DNA of 64,000 nt from Terrisporobacter mayombei (lineage in GTDB: Bacteria > Bacillota > Clostridia > Peptostreptococcales > Peptostreptococcaceae), in assembly GCF_020748465.1 (NCBI RefSeq), contig NZ_JAHZMP010000001.1:992001-1056000 (forward strand), given 5' to 3'. This document shows, in pieces, positions 45,432 to 55,413 of this stretch. Made by a program: the position numbers and the translations under genes. The notes beneath the pieces were generated by a model. The model had not been told where the DNA came from and ran no database searches. It was given only the letters and a program-made list of their open reading frames with translations. Each line of letters begins with the position of its first letter. Within the stretch, counting starts at the first letter, position 1.

Positions 45432-45742
45432 ATACTATCCACCCCTATATATAATATTTTGTTAAACATTTGATATTAAGTTGTCTACAAGTCATATACG
45501 TTTGAATATAATTATTTCATTTGTAATATATATTTGCATTTAACATGTCTTGTCATCTGTAATTATAATATAATCTTAGAATAATTACACTACATATTAT
45601 TTTTTTTTTTTATAAATTTACAATTATTTGCCACATTACTTCTTATAACTACATGCCAACAGTAATATTATTAATTTATTAATAATTTAACGCACTTTAA
45701 ATGTTTTATTTTTTTATTTTTTTAAGTTTTGAATGACTAATA
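45432..45742. other. AT-rich gap between two aminopeptidase genes
   Basis: Very AT-rich (about 80 %) with homopolymer runs of T and A. No gene, hairpin of note, or riboswitch recognised; it must hold the promoter of the minus-strand aminopeptidase near 45432-45500. Confidence 0.5.
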
Positions 45743-45771
45743 TTGACTTTATTAGACATGAATATTACAAT
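45743..45771 (+). promoter_or_regulatory. Sigma-A-type promoter of the M24 peptidase gene
   Basis: TTGACT (45743-45748), 17-base spacer, TACAAT (45766-45771); transcription would start near 45778, about 65 bases before the start codon. Confidence 0.7.
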
Positions 45772-45842
45772 AATCTTAGTTAATTTAAATAAATGAATTT
45801 TTAGATTAATTAATTTGTACTTTACAATAGGGGGATTTATTA

Positions 45843-46922
45843 ATGGATCAAATGAAATTACAAAGAATTATTACATCAATGAAGGAAAACGATGTTCCTC
45901 AATTAATAGTAGCTGATCCAGCTTCTATATGTTATTTAACAGGCCGTATGTTAAATTGTGGCGAAAGAATGCTTGCTCTTTATCTTGATGTTGAAGGCAA
46001 TCATAAGTTTTTCATAGGTAAATTATTCCCACAGTCTACTCCAATTGAAGGAGCTGAAATAGTTTACTTTGATGATATTGATGATTATGTAGGAATGTTA
46101 GCAAACTGCATGAGACAAAGCACTATAGTTGGTATAGATAAAGTTTGGCCAGCTAAGTTCTTATTACCTTTAATGAGCAAATTAAATGCTACTAAATTTA
46201 TTGATGGATCATTCATAATAGATGACATTCGTCAAATTAAAAATGAAAAAGAGCAAGAATTAATGAGAGAAGCTTCGAAATTAAATGATAGCGTTATAGA
46301 AAGATTAATGCCTCTTGTTAAAGAAGGTTACACTGAATTAGAAATGGCAGACAAAATTTTAGAAATGTATCTTGAAGGTGGAGCTTCAGGTCACTCTTTT
46401 GATCCAATTATAGGATATGGTGCTAATGCTGCTGACCCTCACCACGAATCAGACAACTCTAAAGGTAAATTCGGAGATTCAGTTGTTCTTGACTTAGGTT
46501 GTGTAAAAGATGGATACTGCTCTGATATGACTAGAACAGTATTTTTAGGTGAAGTTTCTGAAAAAGGAAAAGAAGTATATGAAATAGTTAAAGAAGCTAA
46601 CTTAAGAGGTATAGCTGCTAGTAAACCAGGAAATAGATTCTGTGATGTAGATAACGCTTGTCGTGACTACATAACTGAAAAAGGTTACGGAGAATACTTT
46701 ACTCACAGAACTGGTCACTCTATAGGAATGGAATGCCATGAGTTCGGTGATGTATCTTCTGTAAATGAAGCTATATTAAAACCAGGTATGATATTCTCAG
46801 TTGAGCCAGGTGTTTACTTACCAGGTGAAGTTGGAGTTAGAATAGAAGACTTAGTATTAATAACTGAGGATGGTTGTGAAGTATTAAACAATGTAACTAA
46901 AGATTTAATTGTTATAAAATAA
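45843..46922 (+). CDS. M24-family Xaa-Pro peptidase
   Basis: 359 residues: creatinase N-terminal domain (1-125) and pita-bread catalytic domain. Metal ligands in VVLDLGCVKDGYCSDMTRT (two Asp), RTGHSIGME (His), FSVEPGVYL (Glu) and VRIEDLVL (Glu). The short PepQ/YpdF-like type splits dipeptides or N-terminal residues before proline. GGGGGA site 6 bases before the ATG. Part of the peptide-use cluster with PepT and the POT transporter. Confidence 0.93.
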   Translation: MDQMKLQRIITSMKENDVPQLIVADPASICYLTGRMLNCGERMLALYLDVEGNHKFFIGKLFPQSTPIEGAEIVYFDDIDDYVGMLANCMRQSTIVGIDKVWPAKFLLPLMSKLNATKFIDGSFIIDDIRQIKNEKEQELMREASKLNDSVIERLMPLVKEGYTELEMADKILEMYLEGGASGHSFDPIIGYGANAADPHHESDNSKGKFGDSVVLDLGCVKDGYCSDMTRTVFLGEVSEKGKEVYEIVKEANLRGIAASKPGNRFCDVDNACRDYITEKGYGEYFTHRTGHSIGMECHEFGDVSSVNEAILKPGMIFSVEPGVYLPGEVGVRIEDLVLITEDGCEVLNNVTKDLIVIK

Positions 46923-46945
46923 ATATTACTTTAATTATTTATTAT

Positions 46946-46977
46946 AAAATCGGAGTTCTTATGGCTCCGGTTTTTTT
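46946..46977 (+). terminator. Terminator of the M24 peptidase gene
   Basis: AAAATCGGAG / CTCCGGTTTT (one G-U pair) followed by TTTTT. Confidence 0.85.
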
Positions 46978-47048
46978 ATGCAAATTTTTAGGCAATGACA
47001 ATATCACATCTATCAAAGATATTTCATCTCTCATATGAATGTAACCAA

Positions 47049-47115
47049 TCTTAATACTATTTTAATGCTCATCCTATAAGTCTTAATACCTTTTTAAAAC
47101 ATCAATTCTTATAAT
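47049..47115 (+). promoter_or_regulatory. kdp promoter with paired direct repeats
   Basis: TCTTAATACTATTTTAA (47049) and TCTTAATACCTTTTTAA (47081) are direct repeats with 15 of 17 bases equal, spaced 32 bases (three helical turns). A -10 box TATAAT (47110-47115) lies just downstream. This is a plausible KdpE-binding layout; transcription would start about 22 bases before kdpF. Confidence 0.5.
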
Positions 47116-47143
47116 TGAATTATAAAAAAAGGAGGTATAAGAA

Positions 47144-47233
47144 ATGCAAATAATAATTTGGACGATTGGTCTAGTTGCAATAATTTTATTAATTTACTAT
47201 TTTGTAATTCTTATGGGAGGAGATAAACAATGA
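47144..47233 (+). CDS. kdpF: KdpF, small membrane subunit of the potassium ATPase
   Basis: 29 residues: a single hydrophobic helix (WTIGLVAIILLIYYFVILMG) followed by GDKQ. Excellent site AAAGGAGG. Its TGA overlaps the ATG of kdpA (ATGA), the usual arrangement. KdpF stabilises the KdpABC complex in the membrane. Confidence 0.85.
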   Translation: MQIIIWTIGLVAIILLIYYFVILMGGDKQ

Positions 47234-49047
47234 CGTACACAATTTTGCAGTATTTAATTTATTTAGTAATTCTTATAGTGCTTGCCATACCGCTTGGTTC
47301 ATATATAGGTAAAGTAATGAATGGAGAAAAAGTATTTTTATCAAAACTTTTATATCCATGTGAAAAATTTATTTATAAAGTAATAAAAGTTAAAAGTGAT
47401 GAAGAAATGAACTGGAAAAAATATATTTGTTCTGTTTTAGTGTTTAATGGAATAGGTTTAATGTTTTTATTTTTTCTTCAGTTATTTCAAGGTCGTTTAA
47501 TTGGTAATCCTCAAAAGTTACCTGGTGTACCATGGGATCTATCTTTAAATACAGCTATAAGTTTCATAACAAATACTAACTGGCAAGCCTATAGTGGTGA
47601 GTCTTCTTTAAGTTATTTAACTCAATCTATTGGCCTTACAGTTCAAAACTTTGTTTCAGCTGCAACAGGTATCGCTATATTATTTGCTTTAATTCGTGGA
47701 TTTGTGAAGGTCAAGTCAAAAGGGCTTGGTAGCTACTGGGTTGATATGACTAGAATAATACTTTATGTATTGATACCTTTGAATATAGTTATTTCTATTG
47801 GACTTTTATCTCAAGGTGTTGTTCAAAACTTTAAGCCTGCTGAAACTGTTCAGCTAATTGAACCTATTGCTGTTGATAATAATGGTAATATTATTGAAAA
47901 TGCAAAAATTGACTTAAAGACTAATACAGTCTCTGTTAATGGAAAAGTAATTAATAATGCAGAAATTGTAGACGAGGAAATTATTCCTCTTGGACCTGCT
48001 GCCAGTCAAATAGCAATAAAACAAACTGGTACTAATGGTGGTGGATTCTATGGTGTGAACTCTGCTCATCCTTTAGAAAATCCTACAATAATTTCTAATT
48101 TACTTGAGATGATTTCTCTTCTACTAATACCTGCAGCTTTATGCTTCACATTTGGTAGAAATGTTAAAAACAAAAAACAAGGTATTGCAATTTTTATGGC
48201 CATGTTTATAGTTCTTATAATAGCTCTTGGAGCAGTTGCTGTATGTGAACAAAATGCTACTCCTCAACTTTCACAAAATGGTGCTGTTGATATGACCACT
48301 GTAGGTCAATCTGGCGGAAATATGGAAGGTAAAGAGTCTCGTTTTGGTATAGCTGCTTCATCTACATGGGCTACATTTACTACAGCTGCTTCAAATGGTT
48401 CTGTAAATTCTATGCATGATAGTTACACTCCTATAGGTGGAATGGTAACCATGTTACTAATGCAACTTGGTGAAGTAATATTTGGTGGTGTTGGATGTGG
48501 ATTGTATGGAATGTTAGCTTTTGCCATACTAACTGTATTTATTGCAGGACTTATGGTTGGTAGAACACCTGAATTTTCAGGTAAAAAAATTGAACCTTAC
48601 GAAATGAAATGGTCAGTTCTTGTCTGCCTTGCTACTCCTATTGCTATATTAATTGGTAGCGGTATTGCAGCAGTTTGGCCTGGTATTACAGATAGTCTAA
48701 ACAATGCTGGTACTCATGGTTTTTCTGAGATACTTTATGCCTATTCATCAGTAGGCGGAAATAACGGATCTGCTTTTGCTGGTTTTGGTGCAAATACAGT
48801 ATTTTTGAATCTTACTTTAGGATTGTGTATGTTGTTTGCTAGATTTATTCCAATGATAGGCATTATGGCTATTGCTGGTAGCTTAGTTCAAAAGAAAAAA
48901 ATTGCTACTACAGCAGGTACATTGTCAACTACAAATGCCATGTTTGTATTTTTATTAATTATGATTATTTTATTAATTGGTGCCCTTAGCTTTTTCCCAG
49001 CATTATCACTAGGACCAATCGCTGAATATTTCAGCTCAATCTTATAG
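47230..49047 (+). CDS. kdpA: Potassium-transporting ATPase subunit KdpA
   Basis: 605 residues, ten or more membrane segments of the K+ channel-like superfamily. Selectivity-loop regions: TNTNWQAYSGE, TNGGGFYGVNSAHP, SSTWATFTTAASNGSVN and GGNNGSAFAGFG, which hold the conserved Gly/Asn/Thr of KdpA. It selects and takes up potassium, driven by KdpB. Starts inside the kdpF stop codon (GGAGGA site). Confidence 0.96.
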   Translation: MTYTILQYLIYLVILIVLAIPLGSYIGKVMNGEKVFLSKLLYPCEKFIYKVIKVKSDEEMNWKKYICSVLVFNGIGLMFLFFLQLFQGRLIGNPQKLPGVPWDLSLNTAISFITNTNWQAYSGESSLSYLTQSIGLTVQNFVSAATGIAILFALIRGFVKVKSKGLGSYWVDMTRIILYVLIPLNIVISIGLLSQGVVQNFKPAETVQLIEPIAVDNNGNIIENAKIDLKTNTVSVNGKVINNAEIVDEEIIPLGPAASQIAIKQTGTNGGGFYGVNSAHPLENPTIISNLLEMISLLLIPAALCFTFGRNVKNKKQGIAIFMAMFIVLIIALGAVAVCEQNATPQLSQNGAVDMTTVGQSGGNMEGKESRFGIAASSTWATFTTAASNGSVNSMHDSYTPIGGMVTMLLMQLGEVIFGGVGCGLYGMLAFAILTVFIAGLMVGRTPEFSGKKIEPYEMKWSVLVCLATPIAILIGSGIAAVWPGITDSLNNAGTHGFSEILYAYSSVGGNNGSAFAGFGANTVFLNLTLGLCMLFARFIPMIGIMAIAGSLVQKKKIATTAGTLSTTNAMFVFLLIMIILLIGALSFFPALSLGPIAEYFSSIL

Positions 49048-49060
49048 GAGGTGACCTTAA

Positions 49061-51130
49061 TTGAATAATAATACAAAAACTGCTCTTTCAGATAAAAACA
49101 TGATTAAAAGAGCTATAAAAGATTCATTTATAAAGTTAAATCCAAAAACACAAAAGGAAAATCCTGTAATGTTATTGGTCTATATATCTGCTATATTAAC
49201 TAGTTTGCTTTGGGTAGCGTCATTGTTTGGTATTAAAGATGCTTCACCTGGGTACACATTGTCTATAGCAATAATTCTTTGGTTTACAGTAATATTTGCA
49301 AATTTTGCAGAATCCATAGCTGAAGGTAGAGGTAAAGCTCAAGCAGATACTTTAAGAGCAAGTAAACATGATGTAAATGCATATAAAATTCCATCTTTAA
49401 TTGAAAAAGATAATATAACTGTAGTTCCATCTGCTACTTTAAAAAAAGGCGATATAGTGATTGTTAAGGCTGATCAGCAAGTACCTGCTGATGGTGAAGT
49501 AATTGAAGGTGCTGCTTCTGTAGATGAAAGTGCTATAACTGGTGAATCTGCACCAGTTATACGTGAAGCTGGCGGAGATAGAAGTGCCGTCACAGGAGGA
49601 ACTACAGTAATTTCCGACTGGATAATAATAAAGGTCTCTAACGAATCAGGAGAAAGTTTCCTTGATAAAATGATTGCTATGGTTGAAGGCGCCTCAAGAA
49701 AAAAAACGCCAAATGAAATAGCTCTTGAAATATTTCTTGTAGCTCTTTCAATAATATTTATTTTAGTTACTATGTCACTTTATACCTACTCTGATTTTGC
49801 CGCAAATCAAGCAGTAATAGATAATCCAACATCTATAACTACATTAGTAGCTTTGCTTGTCTGCTTAGCTCCAACAACAATAGGTGCTCTACTTTCTTCC
49901 ATCGGTATAGCCGGTATGAGCAGATTAAATTCCGCAAATGTACTTGCAATGAGCGGCCGTGCTATAGAGGCAGCTGGAGATGTGGATACATTAATGCTTG
50001 ATAAAACAGGAACTATAACACTTGGTAATCGTCAAGCCAGTGAATTTATTCCTGTAGATGGTACTTCTCCTAAAGATTTAGCTGATGCTGCACAATTATC
50101 ATCTTTAGCTGACGAAACTCCAGAGGGTAGAAGTATAGTAATTCTTGCTAAAGAACAATTTAATATAAGAGGAAGAAATCTTAATGATAAAAATATTAAT
50201 TTCATTTCCTTCTCTGCTAAAACTCGTATGAGTGGTGTTGATTATAATGGAGATGAAATTCGTAAAGGTGCTGTAGATGCAATAAAAGACTATGTCTCTC
50301 AATTTGGTGGCATATATAGTGATGAATGTGATGAAGTTGTAAGAAAAATATCTAACCAAGGTGGTACTCCATTAATAGTTACTAAAAATCATAAAATACT
50401 TGGGGTAATACATTTAAAAGATATTATAAAAAAAGGCGTAAAAGAAAAGTTTGCTGATTTAAGAAAAATGGGTATTAAAACAATAATGATAACTGGAGAT
50501 AATCCTCTTACTGCAGCTGCCATATCTGCCGAAGCTGGAGTTGATGATTTTCTTGCAGAGGCTACACCAGAAGGAAAACTAGAATTAATCAGAGAATATC
50601 AAAGAAAAGGTCATTTAGTCGCTATGACTGGTGATGGAACAAATGATGCTCCAGCCCTTGCTCAAGCTGATGTTGCTGTTGCTATGAACTCTGGTACTCA
50701 AGCTGCAAAAGAAGCTGGTAACATGGTTGATTTAGACTCATCACCTACTAAACTTATAGATATCGTTCGTATTGGTAAACAACTTTTGATGACAAGGGGT
50801 AGTCTAACTACTTTTTCTATAGCAAATGACCTTGCAAAATATTTTGCCATAATACCTGCTCTATTTCTAGGCTTGTATCCTCAACTTTCTGCATTGAATA
50901 TTATGAACCTTCACAGCCCACAAAGTGCTGTTTTATCAGCAATAATATACAATGCTTTAATAATTATTGCTTTGATTCCATTGGCATTAAATGGTGTTAA
51001 ATATCGTGAGGTATCTGCTGGCAAATTACTTTCTAGAAATTTATTGGTATATGGACTTGGTGGCGTAATAACTCCATTTATATTTATAAAAATAATAGAT
51101 GTGTTATTAACTTCTGTTGGCCTAGTTTAA
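49061..51130 (+). CDS. kdpB: Potassium-transporting ATPase ATP-binding subunit KdpB
   Basis: 689-residue P-type ATPase. The TGES actuator motif lies in [11 protein letters not shown], phosphorylated Asp314 in [11 protein letters not shown], and hinge [15 protein letters not shown]; the membrane PTTIGALL replaces the CPC of copper pumps, as in all KdpB. TTG start with GGAGGTGA 7 bases upstream. It powers potassium uptake through KdpA. Confidence 0.96.
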   Translation: MNNNTKTALSDKNMIKRAIKDSFIKLNPKTQKENPVMLLVYISAILTSLLWVASLFGIKDASPGYTLSIAIILWFTVIFANFAESIAEGRGKAQADTLRASKHDVNAYKIPSLIEKDNITVVPSATLKKGDIVIVKADQQVPADGEVIEGAASVDESAITGESAPVIREAGGDRSAVTGGTTVISDWIIIKVSNESGESFLDKMIAMVEGASRKKTPNEIALEIFLVALSIIFILVTMSLYTYSDFAANQAVIDNPTSITTLVALLVCLAPTTIGALLSSIGIAGMSRLNSANVLAMSGRAIEAAGDVDTLMLDKTGTITLGNRQASEFIPVDGTSPKDLADAAQLSSLADETPEGRSIVILAKEQFNIRGRNLNDKNINFISFSAKTRMSGVDYNGDEIRKGAVDAIKDYVSQFGGIYSDECDEVVRKISNQGGTPLIVTKNHKILGVIHLKDIIKKGVKEKFADLRKMGIKTIMITGDNPLTAAAISAEAGVDDFLAEATPEGKLELIREYQRKGHLVAMTGDGTNDAPALAQADVAVAMNSGTQAAKEAGNMVDLDSSPTKLIDIVRIGKQLLMTRGSLTTFSIANDLAKYFAIIPALFLGLYPQLSALNIMNLHSPQSAVLSAIIYNALIIIALIPLALNGVKYREVSAGKLLSRNLLVYGLGGVITPFIFIKIIDVLLTSVGLV

Positions 51131-51149
51131 TGTAGAAGGAGGTATTAAA

Positions 51150-51746
51150 ATGAAATCTATTTTTTCTAAAGGACTATCATCCTTTATAATTTTCACCCTA
51201 CTTTGTGGGGTTATATATACAGGAGCTATAACAGGTATTGCTCAAATATTCTTTCCATCTAAAGCTAATGGTAGTATTATTGAAGCTGACGGAAAGAAAT
51301 ATGGTTCAGAATTAATTGCTCAGCAATATACAGATGAAAAACATATGTGGGGACGTATAATGAATATAGATACAAAAACATTTACTGATGAAAATGGTAA
51401 TAAAGTATTATACTCTACTCCATCTAATTTAAGCCCTGCTAGTGATAAATATGAAAAACTTGTAAAAGAAAGAGTTGATAAAATAAACTCTTCTCATGAA
51501 TATAATAAAGATCAAGCAATTCCTGTTGATTTAGTAACATGTTCTGGTAGTGGTCTGGACCCTGAAATATCTTTAGCTGCTGCCAAATATCAAGCTAAAA
51601 GAATTGCTGATAACAATAATATGACTGAGTCAGAAGTCAATGATATTATCAATAAATGTACTAATAAACCATTTTTAGGAATACTTGGTGAAAGTACAGT
51701 AAATGTACTAAAGGTGAATTTAATGATAGATGGTATACTTTCATAA
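51150..51746 (+). CDS. kdpC: Potassium-transporting ATPase subunit KdpC
   Basis: 198 residues with one N-terminal membrane helix (about 10-32) and a soluble outer domain carrying VTCSGSGLDPEIS and GILGESTVNVLKVNLMID, typical of KdpC. It increases ATP affinity of KdpB and holds the complex together. AAGGAGG site, ATG start. Last structural gene before a terminator. Confidence 0.95.
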   Translation: MKSIFSKGLSSFIIFTLLCGVIYTGAITGIAQIFFPSKANGSIIEADGKKYGSELIAQQYTDEKHMWGRIMNIDTKTFTDENGNKVLYSTPSNLSPASDKYEKLVKERVDKINSSHEYNKDQAIPVDLVTCSGSGLDPEISLAAAKYQAKRIADNNNMTESEVNDIINKCTNKPFLGILGESTVNVLKVNLMIDGILS

Positions 51747-51757
51747 ATTTAAATAAT

Positions 51758-51796
51758 AAAAAGCAAAGCTTTTAAATAAAATCGCTTTGCTTTTTA
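51758..51796 (+). terminator. Terminator between kdpC and kdpD
   Basis: AAAAAGCAAAGC / GCTTTGCTTTTT, 12-bp stem with a 14-base loop and a T run. kdpDE therefore has a separate promoter or depends on read-through. Confidence 0.85.
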
Positions 51797-51964
51797 TACT
51801 TTAAAATATGCATCTATTATTTATGTAAATTTAATAAATTAGAATTTAACATTATTTTAATATGAATCTTTATATAATTTTAATACAATTATATAAAACT
51901 ATAATACATTAATAACAAATATTCTGTTAATATTATAGCATAATTACATTTTGAGGTACTTATT

Positions 51965-54661
51965 ATGATAGATAGAAAAATTAATCCAGATGAAATATTA
52001 AAAAAAATAAATTATGAAGAAAGATTAAAAGGAAGAGGTCATCTTAAGATCTTTTTTGGATATGCTGCTGGTGTTGGTAAAACATACGCCATGTTAAAAG
52101 CTGCCCATAAGGCAAAAGAGTCTGGCATAGATGTAGTTATTGGATATATTGAGCCTCATGCAAGACCCGAAACAAAAGAACTTTTAAAATGTCTAGAGGT
52201 TATTCCAACACTCAATGTAAAACATAAAGACATTAGTTTGAATGAGTTCAATATTGATTTAGCCATAAAAAGAAATCCACAAGTTATATTGGTAGATGAA
52301 TTAGCTCATACAAATGCTACTGGATGTCGCCATTTAAAAAGATATCAGGATATAAACGAGCTCCTAAATTTAGGATTTGATGTTTATACTACTGTTAATG
52401 TTCAACACATAGAAAGCTTAAACGATATTGTATCTTCTATAACAAAGATTACAGTTCGTGAAAGAATACCAGATTATGTCTTCGATAATGCAGATCAAGT
52501 AGAACTTGTAGATATAGAACCAGAGGAACTTATTGAAAGATTAAATGAAGGCAAAATATATGCTCCAATACAAGTTAGAAATGCATTAGTTAACTTTTTT
52601 AGTATTGAAAATTTAACTGCTTTAAGAGAAATTGCTTTAAGAAGAAGTGCCGATAGGGTTAATAAGATTTCAGAAAAAGTAAAACAAAATGACACAGCTA
52701 GTTATTTTACTGATGAGAAAATATTAGTTTGTCTCTCTTCTTCTCCTACTAATAGTAAAATTATTAGGAGTGCTGCTAGAATGGCTTCTGCATTTAGGGG
52801 TGAATTTATTGGCTTATTCGTTGAGACATCTGATCTCGATAATATGAGCGAAGAAGACAAAACTCGTTTAAGAAATAATATTCATTTAGCAGAACAACTA
52901 GGAGCTAAAATAGAAACAGTCACTGGAGATGATATAGCTTTCCAAATTGCTGAATTTGCAAGACTTGCAGGTATTTCCAAGGTAATACTTGGTAGAAGTA
53001 GTAGCAGAAGAAAATATTTTTTTGGAAAATCACCATTAACAGAAAGACTTACTTCTTATGCTCCTAACTTAGATATTTACATTATTCCTGATTCGGCATC
53101 ATTTAGTTATTCTTCAAATACAAAGATTAATATTAAGTCGAAAATAACATTAAAAGATTTATTCATATCTTTTTGTGTTTTAATTTTAGCAACTATTATA
53201 AGTTTTGTATTTTCCTTTCTTGGATTTAGTGAGTCTAATATTATCACTGTATACATTTTAGGTGTTTTAATTACAGCAATACTTACTGAAAACACATTAC
53301 AAAGTATTATTTCTGCATTTATAAGTGTCCTTGTATTTAATTTTTTCTTTACTGATCCAAGGTTTACTTTTAATTCTTATGATGCTGGTTATCCAGTAAC
53401 CTTTGTTATTATGTTCATATCAGCATTTTTAACAGGTTCTCTTGCTTCTAAAATAAAACGTCAAGCTAATCAATCTGCTTATATGGCATATCGTACTAAG
53501 ATTTTGCTTGAAACTAATCAGCTTTTACAGCAAGAAAGTAAAAAAGAAGGAATTATAAAAGTTACGGCAATACAATTGGCAAAATTATTAAATAAAAATA
53601 TCATATTTTATAATTCAGAAGATAATCAACTATTAGATCCTATTATCTTTTCACCTGCTGAATACACTTGTGATACTTCTAAATTTATTACATCTAATGA
53701 AAAAGCTGTAGCTCAATGGGTATTCAAAAATAATAAACATGCTGGTGCAACTACAAACACACTAGGAAATTCTAAATGTTTGTATTTAGCAATAAGGGTT
53801 GGTAAAAGAGTTTACGGCGTAGTAGGTATTGCTTTAGAAAATTATTCTTTAGATGCTTTTGAAAATAATATTATGTTATCCATATTAGGTGAATGTGCTA
53901 TTGCTTTAGAAAATAATTTTATAAGTAAGCAAAGAGAAGAAGCTGCTACTTTAGCAAAAAATGAGCAGTTAAGAGCTAATTTACTACGTTCTATTTCTCA
54001 TGATTTACGAACTCCTCTCACTAGCATATTCGGTAATTCAGAAATGCTATTAAAAGACGAAGAAATTATTTCTAAAGAAAAAAGAGTTCAGCTTTATTAT
54101 GATATCCATGAAGACTCTTTATGGCTAATTAATTTAGTGGAAAATTTACTTGCTGCAACAAAAATTGAAGATAATACCATGATTCTAAATATGAAGCCTG
54201 AACTTATGGAAGAAGTAATAAATGAGGCTCTTAGACATATTAAAAGAAAAAGCATAAATCACTTTATTGAAGTTACTAGCTCCCATGATATAATTTTTGC
54301 AAAAATGGATGCCAAATTAATAATACAGGTAATTATAAATATTGTAGATAATGCACTTAAATATACACCAGAAAACACTCATATTAATATTCATACACTA
54401 AAAAATAAAGATATGGTTCTAGTAAAAATTAGTGATGATGGTAATGGACTGTCTGATACAGATAAAGAAAAAATATTTGATATGTTCTACACTGTTAACA
54501 ACCAAATTGTTGATAGTAAGCGTAGTTTAGGTTTAGGATTAGCTCTTTGTAAATCTATTATTTCAGCTCACGGAGGATATATATATGTAAAAGATAATAA
54601 GCCTAGTGGAACAGTATTTTCATTTACATTACCATTAGAGGAGGTGAACTTACATGAATAA
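51965..54661 (+). CDS. kdpD: Potassium-sensing histidine kinase KdpD
   Basis: 898 residues, full length: N-terminal KdpD domain with P-loop GYAAGVGKT (32-40) and DELAHTNA, a universal-stress-protein-like domain (about 250-370), four membrane helices (about 395-495), GAF domain and kinase core with His679 in SHDLRTPL and ATP-lid DDGNGLS and LGLGLAL. It phosphorylates KdpE under potassium limitation. In Gram-positive bacteria the USP domain can bind c-di-AMP. GAGGT site, ATG start. Its stop overlaps kdpE by 8 bases. Confidence 0.95.
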   Translation: MIDRKINPDEILKKINYEERLKGRGHLKIFFGYAAGVGKTYAMLKAAHKAKESGIDVVIGYIEPHARPETKELLKCLEVIPTLNVKHKDISLNEFNIDLAIKRNPQVILVDELAHTNATGCRHLKRYQDINELLNLGFDVYTTVNVQHIESLNDIVSSITKITVRERIPDYVFDNADQVELVDIEPEELIERLNEGKIYAPIQVRNALVNFFSIENLTALREIALRRSADRVNKISEKVKQNDTASYFTDEKILVCLSSSPTNSKIIRSAARMASAFRGEFIGLFVETSDLDNMSEEDKTRLRNNIHLAEQLGAKIETVTGDDIAFQIAEFARLAGISKVILGRSSSRRKYFFGKSPLTERLTSYAPNLDIYIIPDSASFSYSSNTKINIKSKITLKDLFISFCVLILATIISFVFSFLGFSESNIITVYILGVLITAILTENTLQSIISAFISVLVFNFFFTDPRFTFNSYDAGYPVTFVIMFISAFLTGSLASKIKRQANQSAYMAYRTKILLETNQLLQQESKKEGIIKVTAIQLAKLLNKNIIFYNSEDNQLLDPIIFSPAEYTCDTSKFITSNEKAVAQWVFKNNKHAGATTNTLGNSKCLYLAIRVGKRVYGVVGIALENYSLDAFENNIMLSILGECAIALENNFISKQREEAATLAKNEQLRANLLRSISHDLRTPLTSIFGNSEMLLKDEEIISKEKRVQLYYDIHEDSLWLINLVENLLAATKIEDNTMILNMKPELMEEVINEALRHIKRKSINHFIEVTSSHDIIFAKMDAKLIIQVIINIVDNALKYTPENTHINIHTLKNKDMVLVKISDDGNGLSDTDKEKIFDMFYTVNNQIVDSKRSLGLGLALCKSIISAHGGYIYVKDNKPSGTVFSFTLPLEEVNLHE

Positions 54662-55349
54662 ACCATTAATTTTAATAATAGAAGATGATAAAGCAGTTAA
54701 GAATCTAATATCAACTACTTTAGAAACACATAATTACAATTATCATACCGCTTCAAATGGTGAGTCTGCCATATTAGATGCAACCTCTAATAATCCAGAT
54801 GTTATTTTTCTTGACTTAGGACTTCCTGATATAGATGGTATTGATATTATAAAAAAAATTCGCTCCTGGTCTAGTGTGCCTATTATTGTAATAAGTTCAA
54901 GAAGTGAAGATAAGGATAAAATAGACGCTTTAGATGCTGGTGCTGATGATTTTATAACTAAACCTTTTTCTGTTGATGAACTTCTTGCAAGACTAAGAGT
55001 TACTTTGCGTAGATTAAATAACATACAATCTACTACTATAGAAAGTTCAATTTTTAATAATGGTGATTTAAAAATTGACTATGCTAGCGGATGTGTTTAT
55101 AAAAATAATGAAGAATTGCATCTAACTCCAATTGAATATAAATTACTTTGTCTACTTGCTAGAAATGTTGGCAAAGTTTTAACTCATACTTATATGACAA
55201 AGGAAATTTGGGGAAGTTCTTGGGATAGTTATGTTTCTTCTTTAAGAGTTTATATGGCCACACTTAGAAAAAAAATTGAGACTGATACTTCTCACCCTCA
55301 GTATATTCAAACTCATGTGGGTGTTGGCTATAGGATGATAAAAATATAA
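54654..55349 (+). CDS. kdpE: KdpE response regulator
   Basis: 231-residue OmpR-type regulator: receiver with acidic pair Asp11/Asp12, phosphorylated Asp54 in VIFLDLGLPD, Lys in TKPFS, and C-terminal winged helix ending with IQTHVGVGYRM. GGAGGTGA site within the end of kdpD. It activates kdpFABC; likely sites are the direct repeats at 47049-47100. Confidence 0.95.
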   Translation: MNKPLILIIEDDKAVKNLISTTLETHNYNYHTASNGESAILDATSNNPDVIFLDLGLPDIDGIDIIKKIRSWSSVPIIVISSRSEDKDKIDALDAGADDFITKPFSVDELLARLRVTLRRLNNIQSTTIESSIFNNGDLKIDYASGCVYKNNEELHLTPIEYKLLCLLARNVGKVLTHTYMTKEIWGSSWDSYVSSLRVYMATLRKKIETDTSHPQYIQTHVGVGYRMIKI

Positions 55350-55350
55350 T

Positions 55351-55387
55351 AAAAAGGTCAAAGTACTTATACTTTGACCTTTTTTTA
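55351..55387. terminator. Terminator between kdpE and ppdK
   Basis: AAAAAGGTCAAAGTA / TACTTTGACCTTTTT, 15-bp stem with a 4-base loop; T runs on both strands for convergent genes. Confidence 0.88.
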
Positions 55388-55413
55388 TTATATTTTATTG
55401 TTTATCTATGTGT

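Noticed and set aside
45600-45730. Poly-T and A runs as phase-variable tract
   Set aside because: They lie in a non-coding gap far from either start codon and are ordinary for this base composition.
46978-47143. c-di-AMP (ydaO-type) riboswitch upstream of kdpF
   Set aside because: The gap is AT-rich, too short after the preceding terminator, and lacks the conserved ydaO core; paired direct repeats explain it better.
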